Source: Pholiota molesta
Taxonomy: Eukaryota; Basidiomycota; Agaricomycetes; Agaricales; Strophariaceae
DNA length: 64,000 nt
Reading direction: 5' to 3'
Assembly: GCA_014925825.1 (NCBI GenBank)
Contig: JACGCK010000063.1
Coordinates: 1-64,000, forward strand
Shown here: one piece after another, positions 33,901 to 44,580 of the stretch
Position numbering within the stretch: the first letter of the stretch is position 1
Layout of the letters: each line of letters opens with the position of its first letter
The notes under the pieces: model-generated
The model's input: only the letters and a program-made list of their open reading frames with translations
Database searches by the model: none
Told to the model about the DNA's origin: nothing
Program-made: the position numbers and the translations under genes

Positions 33901-34032
33901 GGCAGCCGGAGATGCACCATTGCGTATACCAATCTCGAGGATGGTTGAGACTCCTCCTATCTTATGCTGCGACAAAAGCATGATCAAGCGCTTGTAATCG
34001 TCGAGTTTTGATTTTAAGCGCTCATTCATCTT
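30992..34032 (-). CDS. P-like transposase, catalytic exon
   Basis: A large exon of about 1013 codons. From the N-terminal side it has a helical region, then the presumed RNase H fold with D in MIDGVALEE, a central insertion that includes DGESSFRSM and SDPKHIVKRF, a long alpha-helical insertion (ADKQNVPLAVSLLKYL; PFINTEMTLSEQLKSLSTY), then GSDRLEGIFSNVRTQDH and a region rich in acidic residues. Near the end a C-x2-C / H..H finger (CKICATLVKLKEMRHH) precedes the 5' splice site gtatgt at about 30991. The intron 30936-30991 ends at ..attaaag. This order matches the P-element/THAP9 layout. No stop interrupts the exon. Confidence 0.7.
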
Positions 34033-34106
34033 CTGAGTATTTCGAAGCTAGTAAGTAGTTGCGTCTCTATGAGCACCTTATATCTTTTGATAAGCAACTT
34101 ACACAC

Positions 34107-34780
34107 CTTTTTATATAAACGGCTGATCCTTTTCGACATATCTATCATTAATTTTGAGCTCTGGTAATGGTTGAGATAGATCCATGGCGTTCGCGGGAGT
34201 GCGTCGCCTTTAGCTTGCTGCACGAATCGTGCAAGCGACTCCGAGGTAAGCAGCCTCTCGCATTCCATACAATTTCCTTGGTTGTGCTCGAGCTCGCTCT
34301 GCAGTACACCTTCGCATTGCTTCGCCCGTAGTCGTACTCGCTCGCCATCGATTCCTTCAAGAGTCCAAGCCATAGTACGTCGCTCGTGCTGATGGTAAGC
34401 ATATGTATCCCACACAGATCCAGGTACCCAGTGAACCCATTGTCCAGGGCATGGTGCACGAAACAGTGAGTTTGTCGAACGATCTGGACTTGGAGGGACG
34501 GATTCGTCAACTTCCTGCGGGGCCGGAAGTTTCTCGGCATTGGGAATAGAAGTTGCACCTGCTGAAGCTGCTTGGTCTATTTGCGAAACAGAGAGGCTGG
34601 GGATGGAGCGATAGGATTCGGAGTGGGAGACAGCAGGGATACGGAGGGAGAAGTCGACAGAAGATGGACCTGCACCTGGAGTAGAGAAATCATTGGCAGC
34701 TGAGCCTGCGGCTCTATGCTGTGACGATGCTGGTGGTACAGGGGGACTCGATAGATTCAAGATCGTATTCATGTGTAGTA
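34107..34780 (-). CDS. P-like transposase, second exon
   Basis: Ser/Pro-rich N-terminal linker followed by a segment with GQWVHWVPGSVWDTYAYHQHE and a C-x2-C pair (GNCMECERLL). The 5' splice site at 34106 (aaaaag|gtgtgt) and the acceptor ..actcag at 34033 join it in frame to the catalytic exon (YKK|KMNERLKSK). The junction with the first exon is not certain; a GC-type donor gaag|gcgtcg would keep the frame. Confidence 0.6.
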
Positions 34781-34800
34781 CTAACATTGATCATAATAAA

Positions 34801-35187
34801 TTATAATGAGCAGATGTGCTTTTCGACGCCTTCACAAAGTGTCGTCGACTCATCGAGTGATGGTTCCGCACCTGGCATTTGGATTGCTTCCCGTGCCTTA
34901 TCTGCTCTTCTTTGCTCGTTCCAAACGCTCAAAAAACGCTCGAACTTCTCCTTTTCCTTTTCACAACTCGGTGTTCCACGATGATCAACCATGTTCTTCG
35001 CAGATCTTCCCTTGCCAACTTTGTAAAACTTGGAGCAGAGATCACATCTGAGATACTCAAGATTGGTCTCTGGATCGTAGTAAACCTCAAGCTGAGATGA
35101 AGTTCCTCCTTTCTTGTGAAATACTGTGACAAGCTCCTGTGGATTGCGAGGAAGAGCATTCAAGTACATTCTGAGGTAGGCAGCCAT
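34801..35187 (-). CDS. P-like transposase, first exon (zinc-finger N-terminus)
   Basis: The ATG at 35185-35187 opens MAAYLRMYLNALPRNP. A finger-like motif follows: LRCDLCSKFYKVGKG, then H and C about 18 residues on (DHRGTPSCEKEKE). A DNA-binding finger at the N-terminus is what a P, THAP or hAT-type transposase would be expected to carry. The exon runs to about 34815, where the frame leaves through an unresolved splice donor. Immediately upstream (35188-35396) is the presumed promoter region inside the right TIR. Confidence 0.55.
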   Translation of the reverse strand: MAAYLRMYLNALPRNPQELVTVFHKKGGTSSQLEVYYDPETNLEYLRCDLCSKFYKVGKGRSAKNMVDHRGTPSCEKEKEKFERFLSVWNEQRRADKAREAIQMPGAEPSLDESTTLCEGVEKHICSL

Positions 35188-35396
35188 GGTTAGATGAAGT
35201 TGTGGGATCAGCACACGTCAGAAAACAGGTAAAATTCATATATAAGCTGTGGCAAAGGGGTACTAGATGTACATTTAGACGGTCTATGTATTTAAAGGTT
35301 CAAAGGCGAGTTCTGGAGAGGTTTATCCAAGGTTCGCGCGGTGCCTCCTATGAGAGCGAGCGTAGTTGATCAGGCGATAGGCGAGCGGCCCGCAGG

Positions 35397-35499
35397 ACGG
35401 GACCCCTGGCTGCGCCCGAAACAGCCAAGACCTCGAATACTTGAATTGGCCAACTTCGTGGAGGTTGAGTCTTCGGAGTTTTCCGTTGACAGCCCCCTG
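35397..35499 (-). repeat. Right TIR of the outer transposon
   Basis: Reverse-complement partner of 7550-7652, followed immediately by the second gttgaaag at 35500-35507. Confidence 0.92.
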
Positions 35500-35507
35500 G
35501 TTGAAAG

Positions 35508-36447
35508 AGGGTGCGCAGTACCTCGGCGCACCTGTCACGTGTCACATGACACGTCAATAAAACTGGAATCTTTGGTATTTGCGATTCATTATATCTCATC
35601 GAATATGTATGCAAATGACAAGTGGTTAATTTTCTGAGATACAATAACATCCATAGAATGTATCCCCAGGTTAGCTAAGAAAGATATGAACGTCTTCCCT
35701 GTTTCTATATTGCATTAAAGTCTTGAGTCTATAGATTGTCACGCTGATGATGCCCTACATATGGCATCACTTTTCGGCATGCCCGTACCAAGCCGCCCGT
35801 ACTTATGCAAGTGCATGACTTACTTGCATAATTTGTGTTAGCCGAGAGCCTGCCTTAAAGTCGAAATGTAAGTGGCAAACACAATTAATGACTGTAGATT
35901 CACTGGGGGCTATTTACAAATAGCTACAGTTTATATAGGTCTACAAGTATATATTCTTCTGATATAAAAAGTAAAATAACACAGAATATAAAAGGGTGAT
36001 GAAGGATAAATCGATCAGTGGAAGGGAAGGTCGAGATAAGATAAGATAATGAAAGGCAGAACCAAAGGCTCTTATGGGTAGCGGGCCTTGCCGCTTGTCG
36101 GCCTTACCGCGTTATATGATATGGCCCTCTGATGCCCCTATTAACTAGAAAGAATCTTTGGAATAACACGATAAACCATATCGTCCAAGAATAATGTTTC
36201 TCTGACGGTGTATTTTGCTGTGAGTGCCAACTGCTATGTTTCGTTGAGCATTAGCTTGAGGTTTCAAAGTGGCTGCTACGATAAATTAAATTACTACTAG
36301 TAATCGATCTACACATCAACGTCAACAGTACCCCACTCGTACACGATATATCCAAACCTCCTGAGCCGTCAAGAAAGATTCCCCAAGCCTGCCGGCGAAT
36401 CTGACCATGCATACACTAAGTAATCGCGTCCCAATCGGTCCAATGGT
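35508..36447. other. AT-rich intergenic region
   Basis: About 940 bp between the outer transposon and the coiled-coil gene. It has stops in all frames. The near-palindrome gtcacgtgtcacatgacacgt lies at about 35533. No gene or clear element is seen. Confidence 0.5.
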
Positions 36448-38242
36448 TTAGTTCTTCCCCTGGTGCTCCGCTCCCTCACGCCCGCTATCCAGCACCGATG
36501 CCAGCGCCACCTTTGGTTTCAGGAGGATTTCTTCCTTGTATTCTGGCGTCCTACCTTCGGTTTGCTTGATGATCGTCCTGCGTAAGCCCATCCCCACCGT
36601 GTACAGCACTCGCTTGTTGTCCGTCTCCGAATTCATGGCATCTCCGCTCGAGCCGTCGGCGTAGACGTCCTCCATTCCGTCCCGCAGCGAGTCCCGGGAA
36701 TGGACCACGAACACGTCCAAGTCGGCGGTGGTTATTCCCTCCTTCGTTGCTGTCTTTATCTGACTCCCCATCTTTTCTATGTTGAAAACCATTTGCTGCA
36801 TCAACACTACGGCCTTCTTCGACTTCTCGCTCGACGCCGACCAGCCGCAGAAAAACAGCGTATTGATCAGAATGTCGATCATGACATTAGCGGGATAGAT
36901 ATCCTTGAATGCGCTTAGCTTCGCGTTTGTTAGTGCTCTCCATCTTCCCGCGACAGCTTGCGTCTCTAAAGAATTATCAGCAAGACGAAATGTCTCTTAA
37001 CCGAAACGACATACCAGATTCACGAATCATTTGATATATCTTACCCAAGTCTTCGCCGGAATTCCCATGGACGAAGTTGCGGATCTTGTATGCCGACCAC
37101 CTCGACAGGATACATTGGAATGCAAGCTGGAGGGGTAATGGTTCGACGCGGAGTTCGGTGTACTTCTTCTGGAAATACTGCCAGAGATCTTCGCCAAGGT
37201 CCCGACGTAACTGGGCCTCCATCTTCTGCCGATTCCTTTCGACGTTCTTGTCACGTTCCTGCACACTTGCCGCCATCGACTCGTCTTCAATGAGCTCGGC
37301 CATATATGCCGCGGTCTGGAATATCTCCCCGTTCAGCGCCTCCACCATAGCAATGATCTCAGGCCCGGAATACGTGTCGGCAGTAGGCAAAAAAGTCTGT
37401 GTCCTATTGAGATCTGCGGTGCGCACTACAGGTAGCTTGGAGAGGCTGAGCTGCTTCTCCTCGGCGGCGCGGAGGCCAGAGCCTGGGCTTTGCGGAGCTC
37501 GTCGTCCTTTCGCCTGTGCGCCGCCTCGAGCTCGGCGATCTTCTTCGCCGCGGCGCGCTCCTTCTCTGCGGCCTCCTTCTGCGCCGCCTGTTGTTGTGAG
37601 AGGACCTTGCTCTTCTCGTCGAGCAGGCTCTGGATCCGGTGCTGGAAACCCCCGTTTTTCTTGATCGCTTCCGCGAGGTCGCTTCGGGTGTAGTAGAGCT
37701 GTTGGGAGAGGGTGGAGTTCTCCTTCTCTTTCTCTGCGATGGTGGCGCGGAGTTGGTCGTCCTCTGTGTTCGGCATCTGGGATAGTATTGAGCTCGTCTC
37801 TGCGCTCGGAGAGGTCGAAATTGCTGTCCGACCTCTTCAAGTGGCCGTGAGGTGAAGGTGATCGTAGCATAGTTGGTGTCGAGGATGTGGGTATGGATGC
37901 GGATCTGGATGTAAACGCCGGTATCGGTGTACCTCTTCGATTGGAGGTGATGTACCCCCTATGATGCTCGGCGATGGGTGTTTGCCCTATAGGTGGCTTC
38001 GCGACGACCTCAGAGGCTGTCTTTGCCAGCATTAATGTCGGCGTTGGCGTGCCCCATCGCCCGCGGCTGTGCATCCTCGTGCGGTAGGTGGCGATTTCCT
38101 GCACTGCAGGAAGCTCGACTGGTCTGTCAGCACCGTCGAGCAATTCCTTTCTAGGAAGCTCTGCACTTGCGCGCGGGCTGGGAGTAGAACGGTCGTCGTC
38201 GGAAAGCGCCAGAGGGTGAATAGAGATTGGGCTTCGACGCAT
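36448..38242 (-). CDS. Basidiomycete coiled-coil protein, copy 1
   Basis: Uncharacterised fungal protein. Exon 1 starts at 38242 (MRRSPISIHPLALSDDDRS) and ends at a gtatgt donor near 37018; the last exon is about 36448-36965. Order of regions: Ser/Pro-rich N-terminus, a coiled coil (QLRATIAEKEKENSTLSQQL ... EAAEKERAAAKKIAELEA), then a conserved globular part (DTYSGPEIIAMVEALNGE, LGEDLWQYFQKKYTELR, QCILSRWSAYKIRNFV) and in exon 2 a segment with MIDILINTLFFCGWS and MQQMVFNIEKMGSQ. The coiled coil is in another frame from the two flanks, so two compensating one-base shifts (near 37775 and 37470) are needed. Alternatively these are sequence errors. Confidence 0.65.
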
Positions 38243-38420
38243 AGATGGTTTATGCCAGTACGACGTTAATGGACAAGTTATGGCTAGCAGGCGGATGGGC
38301 CAGGTAACGAGACTAGGACCAGGATATTGTTACGCCTGCCTCACGATGGGAGTCTGGTACACACATGCACCCTCAACGTGGCCAACGTGGCCAACGTGTT
38401 CGAAACATGACGATTTGGGA

Positions 38421-39266
38421 GGACCAAACACGTAGATTTTCGATCCAGACGGGACATTCGCTATGGGCGGTGGATTATGTTCGGACGAGCAGCATAGCGC
38501 GTTATCCATAGGGAACGGTGCATTTTGATGAAAAACCCGGTGTAGCGATGGTCCTGCAAGCAGAATCGGACACCTTGGAGTTGCTGATAGGCGTTTGTGT
38601 CCATAAATATAGAGGCTTCCTCTCAAGTCGTAACTCGACGCACTCACTTTAGTAGTGGTTCTGAACAGGCCTTGTAACCTGCTGTACATCGGCTATTCGC
38701 CGGGATCAAATCAGTCACGGGGCAGCGCCCCGTGCCAGAGATTCCGAAAAAAAATTGTGCCATTCTTTGGCCATTCTTAAACATTCTTATACTCTCTTAC
38801 ACGCATGCTACATCGTACAGTGATACTCAAGGAGCGTTTTGGGCCTGAGGTCTTTAGAAGAAGACACTCATTTCGAATCGGTCGGAGCGAACCTTCGCTG
38901 GATGCCATTTGGATTGTCACCTTGGCTCTTAGGCTGATCTTGTTAAAAAACTGGCTCTTATACGATCTTGATTTGTGTCATTTACTACTTATGGGCCGTC
39001 TAGGACTTCAACAAGAACTTGTCATCCTAGAATAATATGAGAGGCGATGGACGAAGGGAAAACCCTCATTGAGTCAGTTCAATATTCTGCTAAATTTCAT
39101 TGACGGAGAATCAAGTATCTCAAGAGGTTCTGATAGATTATTAGGAGTAATCGACACATACAAAACCACAACCTATTCGTACATGATACCCAACCCCCAC
39201 GTCCGACTCGAGCCAGATTCTCGAAGCCTGCTACGGAATCCGACCGTCTATATGGTATGATTGAGT
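38421..39266. other. Spacer between the two coiled-coil copies
   Basis: About 850 bp with no credible gene. It contains a ggggcagcgccccg stem near 38720. The Hsp70-like gene that sits next to copy 2 has no counterpart here. Confidence 0.5.
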
Positions 39267-41056
39267 TCAATTCTTGCCTTGGTATTCCGCACTCTCCCGC
39301 CCGCTATCCAGCACCGAAACCAGTGCCACCTTTGGCTTCAGAAGGATTTCTTCTTATATTCTGGCGTCCTTCCCTCGGCATGCTTGACGATCGTCCTGCG
39401 TAAGCCCATCCCCACCGTGCACAGCACTCGTTGTTGGCCGTCTCAGAATTCCTGGCATCTCCGCTCGAGCCGTCGGCGTATACGTCCTCCATTCCGTCCC
39501 GCAACGAGTCCCGGGAATGGACCACGAACACGTCCAAGTCGGCGGTGGTTATTCCTTCCTTCGTCGCGGTCTTTATCTGGCTCGTCATTTTCTCGATGTT
39601 GAAAACCATTTGCTGCATCAACAGCACAGCCTTTTTCGACTTTTCGCTCGACGTCGACCAGCCGCAGAGGCACAACATGTTGATTAGAATATCGACGATG
39701 AACTGGCTGGGCAGTCATCCTTGAACGTGCTCAGCTTCGCGTTTGTTAGCGCTCTCCATCTTCCAGCAATAGCTTGCGCCTCTACAAAACTAATCAACAA
39801 TGCAGAAATTCTTTCAACCGGGACGACGTACCTGATTCACGAATCATTTGATACACCTTGGCCAAGTTGTCTCCGAACTGTCCAATAAGAAATGCACGGA
39901 TCTTGTACACCGACCATCTCGACAGGATACATGAAATGCAAGCTGGAGGGGTAATGGTTCGACGCGAGTTCGGTGTACTTCTTCTGGAAATACTGCCAGA
40001 GATCTTCGCCAAGGTCCCGACGTAATTGGGTTCCATCGTCTGTCGATCCTTTCAACGTTCTTGTTACGCTCCTGCACACTAGCCCCATGAGTCGTCTTCG
40101 ATCAGCTCGGCCATATATGCCGCGGTCTGAAAAATCTCCGCGTTCAGCGTCTCACCATAGCGATGATCTCCGCCCCGGAATACGTGTCGGCCGTAGTCAA
40201 AAGGTCTGCACACCGTTGAGATCCGCGGTGCGCACTTCGAGGAGCTTGGAGAGGTTAGCTGCTTCTCCTCGGCGGCGCGCAGGCGGGCCTGGGCGGTACG
40301 GAGCTCGTCGTCCTTCCGCCTTTGCGCCGCCTCGAGCTCGGCGATCTTCTTCGCCGCGGCGCGTTCCTTCTCTGCGGCCTCCTTCTGCGCCGCCTGTAGT
40401 TGTGAGAGGACCTTGCTTTTCTCGTCGAGCAGGCCCTGGATCCGATGCTGGGAACCCCCATTTTTCTTGATCGCATCCGCGAGGTCGTTCGGGTGTGTAG
40501 AGCTGTTGGGAGAGGGTGGAGTTCTCCTTCTCTTTCTCTGCGATGGTGGCGCGGAGTTGGTCGTCCTCTGTGGTTCGGCGTTTGCGATAGGGATTGGCAT
40601 CCATTCGGCGCTCGGCGTGGTCGAAGTGACGGTTGCTCTCGGACCTCTTCAAGTTGCCATGATGAGAGGGTGTAGTTGGTGATGAGGATGTCGGTGTGTA
40701 TGCGGATGGGGATGGAAATGCTGGTGTCGGCGTGCTTCTTCGACTGGAGGTACTGTACCCCCTAGGTCGCACGGCGATGGGCGCTTGCACTACTGGTGGT
40801 GGTTGTTCCGCTGGTTTCGCGACCTCAGAGGTCGTCTCTGCCCGCACCTGCGTCGGTGTCGGCGTTCCCCGTCGACTGCGACTGCGCTCCCTCGTGCGGT
40901 AGGTGGCCATGTCCTGCGCTGCAGGAAACTCGACCGGCTTCGCACTGTCAGTGACAGTTTCCTTTTTAGGAAGCTCTGTGCTTGTGCGCGCGCTGACAGT
41001 AGAGCGGTCGTCATCGGAGAGCGACAGAGGGTGGGCAGAGACAGGGCTTCGACGCA
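39267..41056 (-). pseudogene. Coiled-coil protein, copy 2 (tandem duplicate, decayed)
   Basis: Closely matches copy 1 along its whole length, including the promoter side and the stop (QGKN). It has several frameshifts: within the coiled coil (TPERPRGCDQ in place of YTRSDLAEAI), after TAQARLRAAEEKQL, after LIEDDS, and in the last exon around NNECCARW. A change destroys the open frame at each. Copy 2 starts 276 bp upstream of, and divergently from, Hsp70-like gene A. Confidence 0.85.
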
Positions 41057-41331
41057 TAGATGGTTTCAAGTACGACGCGAAGAAACTGAACATGATTATG
41101 GGTAGGAGGAGTATGGGCCAGGTAACGAGACTAGGACCAGGATCTTGTTAGGCCTGCCTCACGATGGGAGTCTGGTACACACATGCATCCTCAACGAGGC
41201 CAACGTGTACGACGCATGCCGATCGGTTTGGGCATGCATATAACCCGTCGAAATCGCTGTTTTGGCCTCCTCAGCTTCTCAGCTTCTCCTTTCCATCCTC
41301 TGTGTCGTCTTTCTTTTTCATACCCCGCACA

Positions 41332-43888
41332 ATGGCCTCCCGACCACCCTACAGCGGCCCGACTCGCAAATTGGTGCTTGCCTTTGATGTCGGCACCACG
41401 TTCAGTGGTATTTCCTACTGGTATGTTCCGACGCTTCCGCACGCAGCCATTCTAACATCTCCACACCAAGTCTTCTTGACCCTGGCGCAGTTCCTGAAAT
41501 TCGCGGGGTAACAAGGTATATAGTTTTTGGCAAGCATACCCGAATAGCTAACTTGGCTCTATTTTTCAGGTTCCCTGCTCAGGAAGACGTCGGGGGCGAT
41601 TCGAAAATCCCGACTATCGTCATTTACGACAAGAAGGGCCAGTTCCAGGCTGCTGGAGCTGAGGCGTTGGATCCTCGTTTCGAAGATGATGACGAGGATA
41701 CTGAACTCTGGGTCAAGGCTGAATGGTGATTCCATGTTCCACGGCCTGCGCACGCACGCACGCACGGCCTTGCTTCATTGATTTGATGGCTCAAAATGTA
41801 AAAATAGGTTCAAGCTGCACATGAGGCCCAAGACCAAGTCAGCGGCGCATGTCACGCACGATATACCTCCGCTGCCGAAAGGCAAGACGGCGATCGATGT
41901 TTTTGCGGATTTCATGAGGTATTTGCTCAAGTGTGCGAAGCTGTATATTGAACAGACGCACCCGAACGGCGTCGAGCTGTGGAAGAGCCTTCAGCCCAAC
42001 GCCGAGTTCGTCCTCACGCACCCGAATGGGTGGGAGGGTGCGCAACAGGGCATGATGCGCAAGGCCGCTGTTATGGCAGGGCTCGTCCCTGATACTGAGG
42101 ACGGACGTTTGCGCCTTACTTTTGTCACTGAGGGCGAAGCCAGCTTACACTTCTGCATCTCGAACGGATCGACCAACGAGGCTATCAAGGTACTTCAGCG
42201 ACAACGTCTTATGGAATCTTGCTGATGTTTCGTCTGATCTTATTAGAATGGGAAAGGCATCATCATCGTCGATGCTGGTGGAGGTACTATCGATATTAGT
42301 ACTTACAAGAAAGCATCCCCAGAAGTAAATCTTTGAAGAAGTCGCTCCTCCAGAGTGTACGTTTGTATATTATTCCGTTTATCTCATTTTCTAAACGATC
42401 ATCAAAGGCCATTTCAAAGGATCGATTTTCGTCACAAGCAACGCCAGACGCTTCTTAGAGGGTATTTCACGTTCTGTTCGCATTACGGCGTTTGCTCACT
42501 TAGTATTCACCTAGAATCGTTGAAGAATTCCGTTTTCTGGGAGACGTGCCTCATATCACCCGCTGCTTCGATAAGACGACCAAATTGAGATTCCGGAACG
42601 CGGAGGAAAACCAATACATCAAGTTCGGTACCCTGAAGGATAAAGACCCGTCGCTTAACATTCGATCGGGGCAACTCAAACTTATTGGGTAAGTCAAGCA
42701 TTTACATTCATCAGGATGACCAGGTTCGATTATTATGTCATTTATTTAGGACTGACGTCGCCTCATTCTTCGAACCTTCTGTCCAATGCATCATTAATTC
42801 CGTCAATGGCCAGTTGAAGGCGGCTAAAAATGATATATCTGTGTGTAGCTTTATCAGGTCTTTAGATATCCTTTGAAATACCGTTGCTGACCTCGTCATT
42901 TAGTCTGTATTCCTCGTTGGAGGCTTTGGCGCCAGCGAATGGCTCTTTTCTCAAATGAAGAAGCAGTTCTCGCCGATGGGATTGGACATAAGTCGCCCCG
43001 ACACCCATGTGTAAGCAATGTTTCTTCACTGCATAGTAATACCCTGTGAAACCTGACCCATGACGATTGTCAACTGCAACAGCAACAAAGCTGTAGCTGA
43101 TGGCGCCATCTCTTACCACATCGACCACCTGGTCAGCGGGAGGGTCTCCAAATTCGCCTACGGCACCAATGTCAAAACGAGCTACGACCCTTCAATCCCA
43201 GAACACGCCGCGCGAAGTGCTTTAGCGTTCCGCGATATCACAGGCTCCACGATGATTGGCGGTCTCTTTGATGTCATTCTACCAAAGGTATATATATAAA
43301 TAGTGTTTTAGACCGTATCAAGCGCTGATGTCAAGTTTTGCAATAGGGTATGAAAGTGGCTGAAACCCAGGAATTCCGTGAATCCTACTCCAAAGTCGCA
43401 ATGACCCAGGGGACTGAACATCATCAGCACCCCGATTGTTTGCTACCGAGGAAAGGCGGATATGAAAATGACTGGCACTCATTTCGTAGATAAGGACCCA
43501 GTAAGTGTTTCCACTTCACCTGGGTATTCGCTCGTTGCTCAACGCCAATCAGGCATGTATTCGCTTCTCTGTTTCGTGAGAGGTGACCTTTCTCGGGTAC
43601 CAAAGTTACCACGAGCATCTTCGTTCTCGAGAGAGAAATATTACGCAGCGACTTTTGACGTCGTTTTGTCTCTGGGCCTGACTGAAACCAAGGCCCATGT
43701 TTGCTGGATGGAAAACGTACGTTTCAATTTGTTGGATGTTCGTTACTATCCTAATTTTCGATTTTCTTTTGTAGGGCGTAGAGAAGAGGTCAGGCTACTC
43801 CGTTGAGCTCTAATACCGATGCTGATTGAATATATCCAGGAGTCCGGCGGAATTGGTCTACGATCCTGACCTTGTTCTGGACGACTGA
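41332..43888 (+). pseudogene. HSPA12-like Hsp70 ATPase A (two frameshifts)
   Basis: Actin/Hsp70-fold ATPase of the HSPA12-like group, with no substrate-binding domain of classical Hsp70. The start MASRPPYSGPTRKLVLAFDV leads into the phosphate-1 loop DVGTTFSGISY. Further exons hold SKIPTIVIYDKKGQFQAAGA, HPNGWEGAQQGMMRKAAV, FVTEGEASLHFC, phosphate-2 IIIVDAGGGTIDIST, the adenosine motif VFLVGGFGASEWLF, and the end LVYDPDLVLDD. A one-base shift at about 42328 (SPEVNL then stop, where copy D reads SDSFEEVAPP) and another at about 42530 (one C lost from the run compared with copy D) break the frame. Confidence 0.82.
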
Positions 43889-44580
43889 AGCAAACTTTCG
43901 ACATTCTGATGTCCCTCGCTCCCCTTTGCATATAATCATCTCGCATGTCATCCATATTTTTGTCTTGACTCTTTCGAAAGCACTTGTTCTGACTCGTTCG
44001 CAGTGGCAATTTATATGTATTCACAATCTTCATCATATTCTTGGTTCTTACAATGCATATGTCTGGTACATAGTCTTACGATTATTAAAGATTGCGTTAT
44101 GCGCGACTGGATTCGACTTACACCATCATCTTTGATAGATCATTGGCAAAACCTTTCGGACACCATGATCTTTGACGTTAGTGATAGGATAGCGCATTCC
44201 AGTTGCGTTAGCAGGGCGAATAGCATCCTTGCTACCTGAGGGTGGGACCCGATATAAGTAATTTAGGTCTGACCGTCTAATTGCCTTGTCAATGGGTCAT
44301 TAATTATTACCAGGTCATTACAGTGCGTTGTTGTTGATTACGATGGGCGCTGTACTGGTCTGACTCCAGTCCCACTCTGGCCGAAGGATGCGTTGATGTT
44401 AGTAAGTTTACCGTTCGAATCATAATATTAATGACTGCCTCCCAAAAAGAAAAGAAAGGCCGTATCTATTACATAAGTCCATGTGAACAATGTCGCCCAC
44501 GATGATTGTGGCACCTTATAAACAACTCGAAATATAAGAATGGCCATCTTCGCTGCCTCGCTTTCCCAGATTACACCACC
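43889..44580. other. Intergenic region between Hsp70-like genes A and B
   Basis: About 690 bp, AT-rich, no gene. It includes the presumed promoter of gene B directly before 44581. Confidence 0.5.

Larger units (their letters stand above)
7816..35187 (-). pseudogene. P-element-like transposase gene, split by the hAT element
   Basis: Minus-strand gene of about 1.55 thousand codons: first exon from the ATG at 35187, second 34107 to about 34780, third 30992-34032, and a last exon of 30919-30935 that continues after the insert at 8467 down to 7816. Without the hAT element the last exon reads LLTEMIGPNPCGWCG in frame. The third exon carries what look like P-superfamily catalytic blocks: MIDGVALEEACRYD (first D), ATDGESSFRSMRYRL (second D), SDPKHIVKRF (D-P-x-H), and GSDRLEGIFSNVRT (D..LE..F...R with the last acidic residue). 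Zinc-finger-like C/H pairs lie at the N-terminus (CDLCSKFY..H..C) and C-terminus (CKICAT..H; PCGWCG; CTICEK..H..H). The protein is common as a repeated family in agaricomycetes. The superfamily assignment is inference from motifs. Confidence 0.65.
7550..35499 (-). mobile_element. Outer DNA transposon (P-element-like), hosting nested hAT and KDZ
   Basis: The ends are inverted repeats of about 103 bp (7550-7652 and 35397-35499), beginning cagggggctgtcaacgg, with only about two mismatches. They are flanked by a perfect 8-bp duplication, gttgaaag (7542-7549 and 35500-35507). Without the hAT insert the element is about 5.5 kb and holds a single large gene on the minus strand. CA-starting TIRs with 8-bp TSDs suit both the P and hAT superfamilies; the transposase motifs favour P. 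The inverted orientation of the two copies excludes a pair of LTRs. Confidence 0.88.
36448..41245. repeat. Tandem segmental duplication (two ~1.97-kb units)
   Basis: Unit 1 about 36448-38420, unit 2 about 39267-41216, same orientation. Identity continues upstream of the coding sequence through ggccaggtaacgagactagg and ctcacgatgggagtctggta, so the promoter was duplicated too. Confidence 0.85.

Noticed and set aside
7550..35499. The 103-bp repeats as a pair of LTRs
   Set aside because: They are in inverted orientation, start with cagggg and not TG..CA, and there is no reverse transcriptase or integrase between them.
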